A stretch of 64,000 bases of DNA from Aliishimia sp963721175. Its GTDB lineage: Bacteria; Pseudomonadota; Alphaproteobacteria; Rhodobacterales; Rhodobacteraceae. The position numbers and the translations under genes are program-made. The first letter of the stretch is position 1; every line of letters starts with the position of its first letter. The DNA lies in contig CAVRIG010000007.1 in assembly GCA_963721175.1 (NCBI GenBank), positions 62,001 to 126,000 on the forward strand, read 5' to 3'. Under the pieces are notes generated by a model. The model was given only the letters and a program-made list of their open reading frames with translations. It was not told the origin of the DNA and made no database searches. This document shows, piece after piece, positions 56,998 through 64,000 of this stretch.

Positions 56998-58642
56998 CAC
57001 GTCCTCCCCAGCCTGCGGTCTTCCTCGATCAGCGCTGGGTCGCGGTCTGCGGGATCCCCATATCCGCCGCCGCCCGGGGTCTTCACGCGCACGCGGTCAC
57101 CGGCCTGCAGCGGAATGTCCTGCTCCTTGGAGAGGTGCTCGGGGACGTGCCGCTCACCAGCGCGCCAGACCTCGACCTCGTTCACGGCACCATCCGCGCC
57201 GCCCAGCGCGCCCTGCGGTCCGAACCGCCCGTGATCCATCACGAAACTCGCCCGTGCCGTGCCGCGTCGCAGTTCGATTTCGTAGTCGAGCCCGAACCCG
57301 CCGCGATGCCGGCCGGCGCCTCCGGACCCTTCGCGCAGGGCGTAGCGGTGGTAGAGCACGGGGAAGTTCTGCTCCATGATCTCCACCGGCGGCGCCTTGG
57401 AGATGCCGATGGTCGAGCATCCGTTCGACAGCCCGTCGTGATCCGCGTTCCCGCCATAGCCACCGCCCGACAACTGGTACATCACGTAGTCGCGCCCCGT
57501 CGCCGGATCATGCCCGCCAAGCGCGAAGTTGCCCGACGTGCCCGCAGGCGCGGCGGTGACACGGTGCGGCAGAGGGTCGACCAGTGCGGCAAAGACGGCC
57601 TCCGCGATGCGCTGGCTGACCTCCGCCGCGCAGCCGGAGACCGGGCGCGGATAATGCGCGTCGAGGAATGTTCCCTCCGGCCGGATCACCTCCAGCGGCT
57701 CGAAAGCTCCGGCGCTGATCGGCACCTCCGGGAAGATATGGCGCATTGCGAGGTAAACCGAACTCAGCGTCGTCGCCAGAACCGAGTTCATCGGTCCCGC
57801 GCAGGGCGGCGAGGAGCCGGCGAAATCGAAGCGCAGGTGGCCCGGCCTTTTGTCGATGGCGAGGCGGATGGCGAGCGGGTCGTTCACGACGCCGTCGCTG
57901 TCGACCCAGGCGGTGGAGGTGTATCGCCCGTCCGGTATCTCGTCGATCAGCGCCCGCATCTGCGCCGCCGCGCGGGTGCGAAGCTCCGCAATGGCCTCGC
58001 GCACCAGGTCGTCGCCGTAACGGTCCAGCAGCGCGGTGAGCCGGTCCGCCCCCACTTGCAGCGCGGCCGCCTGCGCCTTCACGTCGCCGATGCGCTGGTC
58101 CGCCACGCGGATGTTGGAGCAGATGATGGCGTAGATCTCCGCATCCATCACTCCTTCCTTGAAGAGCCGCACGGGCGGCAGTCGCAGCCCCTCCTGCTCC
58201 ACGGCGGTGGCGGAGGCGGAGAAGCCGCCAGGCACCGACCCACCCGTATCCGGCCAATGCCCGGTGTTGGAGAGCCAGCAGAAGATCTCGTTCCCGCGGT
58301 AGAACGGCATCGCGAACCGGACATCCATCAGGTGCGTGCCGCCCAGATAAGGGTCGTTGACGATGTAGATGTCGCCTTCCTGCGGCGGGCGGCGGTGCCG
58401 GCCGCGATCATCTCGATCAGAGTGCGGGTGGAGTACTGCATCGTGCCCACGAAGACCGGCAGCCCGCCCACGCCTTGCGCGATGAGCGACCCGTCGTGGG
58501 CTGAATAGATCCCGTCGGAGCGGTCGTTCGCCTCCGCGATCACGGGAGAGAAGGCGGCACGAGAGAAGGTGAGGTCCATCTCGTCGCAGACCTGCTGCAG
58601 TCCGGCCTGGATGACAGAGAGCGTGATCGGATCGATGGTCAT
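56997..58642 (-). pseudogene. hyuB: Hydantoinase B/oxoprolinase subunit (one frameshift)
   Basis: About 548 aa. The N-terminus MTIDPITLSVIQAGLQQVCD followed by DRSDGIYSAHDGSLIAQGVG is in one frame. After an insertion near 58385 the rest continues as MDVRFAMPFYRGNEIFCWLS, LAMRHIFPEVPISAGAFEPL and GGGYGGNADHDGLSNGCSTI to a C-terminal RVKTPGGGGYGDPADRDPAL. HyuB pairs with HyuA for ATP-dependent opening of hydantoins, 5-oxoproline or N-methylhydantoin. Coupled to hyuA by an ATGA overlap. Confidence 0.88.
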
Positions 58643-60741
58643 GCCACCTCTCCGATGTCGATGACGAGATTGCCGTCCGTGATACCGGTGGCCCGGTCGC
58701 CCGGCGGGAGCAGGACCGTGCTGTCGGCTTGTTCGATCACCGCGGGTCCATGCAGGACCACGTCGCCCGGCAGGTGGTCGCGCCAGTAGACAGGCGTGTC
58801 CTGCGGCTGCCCGTCGAAGGTGACGCGGCGTGTGCCGGTCGGTGTCGCCGTGGCTCGCCGACCCGCCGGGTCGATCAGCGCCGAGAGGTCGACAGGGTCG
58901 CAGACGCCGATGACGGAGCAGTTGACGTTGACGATCCTTGCCCGGATCTCCGCCAGCTTCACCCGGAACCGGTTCCAGTAGACCTCCTCGAACCGCACCT
59001 GCAGGTCGTCGCGCGAGGGCGTGCCGTCGGGCAGGGGGACGCGGACCACATGGGACTGGCCGATGAACTGCATATCGAGGCTGTAGTCGATCCTCGTCTC
59101 GCGAATCGCCACCTTCTCCTGCGCCAGCGCGGCCTGGCCCATCGCCACCTGGCCCGCGAAGACCGCCTGCAGCGCGTCCATGTCGGCGTCATCAAGCGGG
59201 GCGTTGATGGTCTGCACGAAATCGTGTCGCAGGTCCGCCACGACGCAGCCGAGCGCATTCGTCAGCCCGGGCCGCGCCGGGATCAGCACCCGCGGCACGC
59301 CCAGTTCCCGCGCAAGTGCGGCGGCATGCAGCGGCCCGGCACCGCCGAACGCGAAAAGCGCGAAATCCCGCGGGTCTGCGCCCAGCGACAGCGACACCAT
59401 GCGGATCGCTCCCGCCATCTTCGTGTTGGCCAGCCGGATCACCGCCTCCGCCGCGCCGCGTGCATCGACGCCGAGGGGCGCGCCGAGTTCGGCGAAGACC
59501 CGCTCCAGCGCCTCGATCCCCACGCCGCCCCGGACCGCATTCAGCCGGCCCGGATCGAGCCGCCCGAGCAGCATGTTGGCGTCCGAGATCGTGGGCTGCG
59601 TCCCGCCGCGTCCATAGCAGATCGGGCCGGGATCCGCGCCGGCGCTCTGCGGTCCAACCTCCAGCAATCCCGCCGCGTTCACCCGCGCGACGGAGCCGCC
59701 GCCCGCGCCGACGGTGCGCACGTCCACCATCGGCACGTGGATCGGCATGGCGTACTCGACCTCGATCTCGTTCGACACGGGCGGATGCCCGCCGCGGATC
59801 AGCGCCACGTCGGTGGAGGTCCCGCCCATGTCGTAGGTCAGCAGGTTCTCGAACCCCGCTCTCCTGCCTGTATAGGCCGCGGCCATCACGCCGGAGGCCG
59901 GGCCGGACATCACGGTCTTCGCCGCCTCGCGCGCCACCAGTTTCGAAGACACCATGCCGCCATTGCCGTTCATCACCAGAACGTCGCCGGTGTATCCCCG
60001 CCCCGCCAGTTCGTTTCGCAGCCGCGCCACGTAGCGTTCCAGCAGCGGCTGGACCGAGGCGTTGACCGCCGCCGTCACCCCGCGTTCGAACTCGCGCGTC
60101 TCCGACAGAAGCGCGTGGCCCATCGTGATGTAGGCGTTGGGCCAGCTCTCCGCCGCGATCTCGGCCGTGCGCAACTCATGCTCGGGGTTGGCGTAGGCGT
60201 GCAGGAAGTGGATCACCAGCGCCTCGCAACCCGCGTCGATCAGGGCTGCAACCGCCGCCCGCACCGCGTTCTCGTCGAGCGGCGTGACGATCTCGCCGCC
60301 CGCGTCCATGCGCTCCGGCACCTCCAGCCGGAGATCGCGCGGGATCACGGGTCGGAATTCGCCCTTCATGCCATAGGCCTGCGGCCGAGTGCGGCGGCCA
60401 AGCTCCAGCACGTCGCGAAACCCGGCGGTGGTGATCATGCCGGTCCGCGACAGTTTCCGCTCCAGCACCGCGTTGGTGGTGGTCGTGGTGCCGTGCACGA
60501 TCAGGTCGACGGTCGCGAGGTCCACGTGAGCTTCGTCCAGCGCGGCGAGCACCCCGAAGGCCTGGTTGCCGGTGGTCGTGGGGGTCTTGGCGATGCGCAA
60601 GGAGCGTCGGTCGGCATCCAGCATCACCAGATCGGTGAAGGTGCCGCCCACATCCACCCCGATGATGCCCCCGCCTGCCAATTCCGCCTCTCCGTTCGCG
60701 TGTGCACGAATAAGGCGCGGGCGCACCGGCTCGTCAACCAC
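58639..60741 (-). CDS. hyuA: Hydantoinase A/oxoprolinase subunit, ATP-dependent
   Basis: A 700-aa ASKHA-fold subunit. The N-terminal phosphate-1 motif GIIGVDVGGTFTDLVMLDAD, VHGTTTTTNAVLERKLSRTG, the LTYDMGGTSTDVALIRGGHP phosphate-2 block, ADPGPICYGRGGTQPTISDA and FALFAFGGAGPLHAAALARE are all intact. With HyuB it cleaves cyclic amides using ATP; the adjacent creatininase-family gene hints at N-methylhydantoin or creatinine breakdown (inference). The GTG start overlaps the preceding stop by one base (TAGTG). Confidence 0.93.
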   Translation of the reverse strand: MVDEPVRPRLIRAHANGEAELAGGGIIGVDVGGTFTDLVMLDADRRSLRIAKTPTTTGNQAFGVLAALDEAHVDLATVDLIVHGTTTTTNAVLERKLSRTGMITTAGFRDVLELGRRTRPQAYGMKGEFRPVIPRDLRLEVPERMDAGGEIVTPLDENAVRAAVAALIDAGCEALVIHFLHAYANPEHELRTAEIAAESWPNAYITMGHALLSETREFERGVTAAVNASVQPLLERYVARLRNELAGRGYTGDVLVMNGNGGMVSSKLVAREAAKTVMSGPASGVMAAAYTGRRAGFENLLTYDMGGTSTDVALIRGGHPPVSNEIEVEYAMPIHVPMVDVRTVGAGGGSVARVNAAGLLEVGPQSAGADPGPICYGRGGTQPTISDANMLLGRLDPGRLNAVRGGVGIEALERVFAELGAPLGVDARGAAEAVIRLANTKMAGAIRMVSLSLGADPRDFALFAFGGAGPLHAAALARELGVPRVLIPARPGLTNALGCVVADLRHDFVQTINAPLDDADMDALQAVFAGQVAMGQAALAQEKVAIRETRIDYSLDMQFIGQSHVVRVPLPDGTPSRDDLQVRFEEVYWNRFRVKLAEIRARIVNVNCSVIGVCDPVDLSALIDPAGRRATATPTGTRRVTFDGQPQDTPVYWRDHLPGDVVLHGPAVIEQADSTVLLPPGDRATGITDGNLVIDIGEVA

Positions 60742-61510
60742 TACTCGACAACGATCACCGCCGTCGCCGTGACCGGGTGGTCGCCCACCACGTAGGCCCG
60801 GTGATCGTTGGTGTTGAGCGTGACGCGCACCTCGTGCTTGCCCTTGGGCAGCGCGCCGATCTGCGCGGTGGGGGCATAGAGGCGGCCGAGCTTCATGCCG
60901 CCCACGTAAAGATGCCCGTGCCCCATCCCCGGTACATGGTAGAGACCGACCATCTCTTCCGAGAACTCGAAATCCCGCGCGTGGATCGTCACCGACCAGC
61001 CATCCCCTTCGGCCTGGACGGACAGGCTGATCTCCGGCGCAGGCTCGCCTTCGCCGACGCGGCAGATGTCGCCCAGCCCGAAGAGCCCGACCTCGCCGGC
61101 CGCGCCTGCGGCCTGCGGGTCCGACAGCCGGGCCTTCAGGTTCACATCGCCCGCCCGTGCAAATGTCAGCGTCAGCGGCACCAACGTGCCATCTTCGAAA
61201 TCGCCCGACAGCCGGACATGTGCTGCGTCGAGTGCGAGCGAGGCATGTCCCGTCGGTATGGGCAGGCCCAAGTCATCGCTTGCGGGGGTGTAGAGCTTTG
61301 CCTCCGTCTCGCGGGCTCGTGACGGCGACCAATCGGTCCGGTGGCCCGGAATTCTCGATCGTCGCGAAGGCGCCTGCCAGTCCGGGCTCAAGCGGACTGA
61401 CCTGCGTATCCGTCACCAGGATATGCGCCGCAGCACGTTCGGATCGCGGCATGAACCACGCCGCGACAGCCTGCGGCCGCCATCAGGATCAGCAGACTGC
61501 CCGCTTTCAA
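60741..61510 (-). pseudogene. PCu(A)C copper chaperone with extra C-terminal domain (frameshifted N-terminus)
   Basis: A periplasmic protein of about 256 aa. TTG start at 61510 after GAGGAG, with signal peptide MKAGSLLILMAAAGCRGVVH. After indels near 61445 and 61310 it reads ILVTDTQVSPLEPGLAGAFA, DRLVAVTSP and the PCu(A)C core LPIPTGHASLALDAAHVRLS followed by LVPLTLTFARAGDVNLKARL. A second domain of about 95 residues adds FSEEMVGLYHVPGMGHGHLY and KHEVRVTLNTNDHRAYVVGD, with an unusual Met/His-rich GMGHGH. PCu(A)C proteins deliver Cu(I) to cytochrome oxidase. The expected M-x10-M-x21-H-x-M cluster is not clear here. Confidence 0.65.
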
Positions 61511-61533
61511 ATCGCCGTCTCCTCGGCAAGACT

Positions 61534-62932
61534 ATGCGCATGAAGGTGCGGGACACGGCAATCTGCGTCAAGTTCGGGCTTGTGGCGGGCATGATGGGTC
61601 TGCCGGGACAGGCCGCGGCGCACGCATCTCAGCAGAGCTTCGTCCTGCTTTTGCCGACGGGTGTCTACACCGTCGCGGGCGTGGCTGCCGTGGCGTTGAC
61701 GGTGCTGGCGCTTTTCGCCGTGCCGGACCGCGCCATCCGGCGCCTCTTCGATTGGCGTCGCATGCCTGCACGGAAGGTTGGTCGGGCGCGGACGGTCACC
61801 TCGCTGATGTCCTTCGCTGCGCTGGCCTCGGCGGTCTGGCTGGGGATCCACGGGCCTCGCGATCCGTTGTCGAACCTCATGCCGCTTGGGTTCTGGACAA
61901 TGGGCTGGATGCTGCTCGTGAGCCTGACGTCCGTGTTCGGCAACCTCTGGACGTGGCTCAACCCATGGTCGGGACTATACAAGCTGGTCGGTCAGCCGAC
62001 GCCGCTGCTGAACCTGCCCGAAGCCTTCGGGCTCTGGCCGGCCGTCCTGCTTCTAGTGGCCTTTGCGGGGTACCTGCTGGCCGGGATCGCCCCGGACGAC
62101 CCGGCGCGCCTTGCGGAGCTGGTGGCCATCTACTTTCTGGTCACGATGGCGGGGCTCCTGGTCTTCGGACCGCGCTGGCTGCATCAGGTCGAGCTGGGTC
62201 ACGCCATCTTCGCCGCCTATGCGAGGCTGTCGCCTTGGCGATGTGTGGCCCCAGCGGGGTTCGGCGGCCCCGGTTGGCAGGTCCTGGCGCGAAAGGTGCC
62301 GCGCGCGGGTGGTATCTTCGCCCTGACCCTGCTTGCCGCCGGAAGCTTCGACGGGCTCAACGAGACCTTCTGGTGGCTGGGCCTGATCGGCGTCAACCCG
62401 CTCGAATTCCCCGGCCGCTCCGCCGTGGTCCGGCAAACGCTGGGCGGGCTTGCATGCGCCATCGTCGCGCTCGCGATGGTCTTCGCCGCGACGGTCTGGC
62501 TTGGGTCGGCGGATCGCGCGCGCCGACATCGCCTTCGGACGGGCCTTCGGCTGGCTGGCGCTGAGCCTGCTGCCCATCGCGTTTGTCTACCACGTCGCGC
62601 ACTACCTGACGTCGTTCCTGGTCAACATCCAGTACACGGTGGCCGCGGTGACAGACCCTCTCGCCCGTGGCGATGACTGGCTCGGGATCGAGCCTTTCCG
62701 CGTCACAACCGGCTTCTTCAACCAGATCGCGACCGTCCGGATCATCTGGCTCAGCCAGGCGGGGCTGGTGGTGCTTGGCCATGTCTGGTCGGTGCTGCTG
62801 TCGCACCGCATCGCGATGGAGCTTTTCGGGGACGGTCGCAGGGCCGCGCTGGCGACGCTGCCGCTCTCGATTTTCATGATCCTCTACACGTGTCTCGGAT
62901 TATGGCTTCTGGCCGCGCCGCGCGGCGCCTGA
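61534..62932 (+). pseudogene. Polytopic membrane protein, fenitrothion-hydrolase-like annotation family (one frameshift)
   Basis: About 465 aa. Start MRMKVRDTAICVKFGLVAGM at 61534 gives a signal peptide ending AAAHAS. About ten membrane helices follow: YTVAGVAAVALTVLALFAVP, FWTMGWMLLVSLTSVFGNLW with the family-like TWLNPWSGLYKLVG, AVLLLVAFAGYLLAG, and after a shift near 62515 LALSLLPIAFVYHVAHYLTS to LPLSIFMILYTCLGLWLLAA. Relatives are annotated 'fenitrothion hydrolase' without proof of function. It is divergent from the copper-chaperone gene with only 23 bp between the proposed starts, so a shared metal-related role is possible (inference). Confidence 0.65.
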
Positions 62933-62956
62933 CCGAGGGGCCAGGCACAGATTTTT
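62925..62956 (+). terminator. Possible weak terminator after the membrane protein
   Basis: GCCTG and CAGGC form a five-base stem around about ten bases immediately after the gene's end, followed by ACAGATTTTT. Stem is short and the T-tract is offset, so this is only a possible terminator. Confidence 0.3.
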
Positions 62957-63014
62957 CTGGACATGGGCGCGGCTGGTCATGAAGCTTGAATTCAAGACCA
63001 GGGGGAGATTTGGC

Positions 63015-64000
63015 ATGACACGGAAACTGATCACGACCCGCCGCAAGGTGCTGCAGGGCGCCGCCGCGACCGGCCTCGTCGCGGCCTCGCCGCTGGCTTC
63101 GCGCTTCGCGCAGGCGCAGTCGTCCGAGCCGATCCGCATCGGGTTCCAGCAGCATTCCACGGGCATCGGCGCGGCGTACGGCCGGTGGTACGGGCGCACG
63201 ACCGAAGCCGCGGTGAAGAAGATCAACGACGAGGGCGGGATCAACGGCCGCCCCGTCGAGATCGTCGCGGAGGATGACGGCACCGACCCCAAGCGCGGTG
63301 CCGAGGTGGTGGAAAAGTTCGTCAACCAGCACGATTGCGACGTGGCCTTCGGGACGCTCTTCTCCCACGTGGTGATCGGTTCGTCCCCCGCGGCGGGCGA
63401 GCTGAAGATGCCTTATTTCGTGGTCTCGGAAGGGCATCACGTCGCCTCCGGCATGCTCAACCGCTACACGCTGCAACCGGGCATCACCGACGTGAAGAGC
63501 CAGGTGCAGGCGATGGCGCCTTACGTCGCGGGCAACCTCGGCAAGAAGGTCACGATGATCTTCCCCGATTTCGCCTTCGGTCACGATCACCGCGACTACT
63601 TCACCGCCGCGATCGAGGCGCAGGGCGGGGAGGTGCTGGAGCACATCGCGATCCCGCCGACGGAGACGTCCTTCACCAAGTATTTTCCCAACATCCCGCG
63701 GGAGACGGAAGTGATCTACCACGTGATGGTCGGCCCCGCCGTGCTCACCTTCGTCAAGGAGATGGGGGAATTCTTCGGACCCTCCGCGCCGCCGCTCTTC
63801 GGCTTCATCGACAGCCTCGAGGCGGTGTCTCTGGGCTCGCCGGGGCTGGAGTTCCTGGAAGGCACCTACTTCTGGGAAGGCAACCCGCGCTACGCCCAGG
63901 AGGATCAGACGGAGTACGACGCGGCCTACCGCGCGGCCGTGGGGGTGGACGAGACCGGGGCATCTGTGAGCGATTCCAAGGATGTCTCGACCTACGCCCA
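63015..64000 (+). CDS. Branched-chain-type ABC transporter substrate-binding protein (partial, runs off window)
   Basis: At least 328 aa. The start MTRKLITTRRKVLQGAAATG carries a twin-arginine-like signal (TRRKVLQG) and a signal cleavage region near RFAQAQ. Then comes the type-1 periplasmic binding fold (IRIGFQQHSTGIGAAYGRWY, AVKKINDEGGINGRPVEIVA, EDDGTDPKRGAEVVEKFVNQ). The frame is open to the last base, so the C-terminus is missing. LivK/UrtA-like proteins bind amino acids, amides or urea; the hydantoinase/creatininase cluster nearby suggests a nitrogenous amide ligand (inference). Permease and ATPase genes should lie beyond 64,000. Confidence 0.88.
   Translation, partial: MTRKLITTRRKVLQGAAATGLVAASPLASRFAQAQSSEPIRIGFQQHSTGIGAAYGRWYGRTTEAAVKKINDEGGINGRPVEIVAEDDGTDPKRGAEVVEKFVNQHDCDVAFGTLFSHVVIGSSPAAGELKMPYFVVSEGHHVASGMLNRYTLQPGITDVKSQVQAMAPYVAGNLGKKVTMIFPDFAFGHDHRDYFTAAIEAQGGEVLEHIAIPPTETSFTKYFPNIPRETEVIYHVMVGPAVLTFVKEMGEFFGPSAPPLFGFIDSLEAVSLGSPGLEFLEGTYFWEGNPRYAQEDQTEYDAAYRAAVGVDETGASVSDSKDVSTYA

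Noticed and set aside
58729..60795. A 688-codon open frame on the plus strand opposite hyuA
   Set aside because: It mirrors a well-supported hyuA gene with intact motifs. High GC and codon bias keep antisense frames open, and its translation has no recognisable motif.

Overview
The window looks like a chromosome segment of a marine-type alphaproteobacterium of the Rhodobacterales (Roseobacter group). GC content is high throughout. Gene content and pairings fit that group: glnK-amtB, mlaA/mlaC, a PrtD/PrtE-type type I secretion pair, the box pathway, MttB-family methyltransferases and a DUF1523 gene. I saw no rRNA, tRNA, CRISPR array, transposase or integrase.

Layout. 0.2-3.2 kb: a frameshifted succinate-semialdehyde dehydrogenase with a clear terminator, an arylformamidase-like hydrolase and Ohr. 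3.4-10.9 kb: one co-directional block of eight genes (TelA-like coiled-coil protein, tiny membrane protein, 371-aa protein with a TerB-like start, AAA+ ATPase, a low-GC decayed gene, a 450-aa unknown, a two-helix membrane protein, DUF1523). This is my best candidate for an uncharacterised system. 10.9-19.98 kb: mostly envelope genes (coiled-coil unknown, AI-2E-type exporter, lytic transglycosylase, a modular endolysin), then smpB, a DksA/TraR zinc finger, a mercaptopyruvate sulfurtransferase and an aromatic aminotransferase. 20-32.6 kb: glnK-amtB, a bifunctional penicillin-binding protein, mlaA-mlaC, the type I secretion pair, and a RidA/GDPD/GNAT/pterin dehydratase run beside a peroxiredoxin. 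32.6-35.7 kb: ferredoxin reductase, rsmD, a small ORF and a broken GlxA-type regulator.

35.7-50 kb is an aromatic-acid degradation island. A MarR gene faces, across a palindromic operator, a gentisate operon (gentisate 1,2-dioxygenase, fumarylpyruvate hydrolase, maleylpyruvate isomerase, 3-hydroxybenzoate 6-monooxygenase). These would take 3-hydroxybenzoate to fumarate and pyruvate. The benzoyl-CoA epoxidation (box) cluster follows: benzoate-CoA ligase, hydrolase, boxC, boxB, a 56-aa one-cluster ferredoxin-like gene, boxA, hydrolase, thioesterase, boxR and a 3-hydroxyacyl-CoA dehydrogenase-like gene. No BoxD aldehyde dehydrogenase is recognisable here.

50-56.1 kb, minus strand: GntR, a DHDPS-family lyase, an aldehyde dehydrogenase, an MttB-family methyltransferase and a DadA-like FAD oxidoreductase, with overlapping genes. 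This set fits catabolism of an N-methylated imino or amino acid. 56.2-61.5 kb, minus strand: creatininase-family amidohydrolase, HyuB, HyuA and a PCu(A)C copper chaperone with an extra C-terminal domain. 61.5-64 kb: a polytopic membrane protein and the start of a branched-chain-type ABC substrate-binding protein that runs off the window.

Caution. Many genes carry single-base indels, mostly insertions, while the protein sequence between indels stays well conserved. They are concentrated near 0.5-1.3, 8-10.7, 29.5-31.3 and 50-56 kb and almost absent from 11-29 kb. I read most of them as consensus errors in the source sequence rather than true decay. I label the affected genes pseudogene (frameshifted) and give the span of the whole reconstructed gene.
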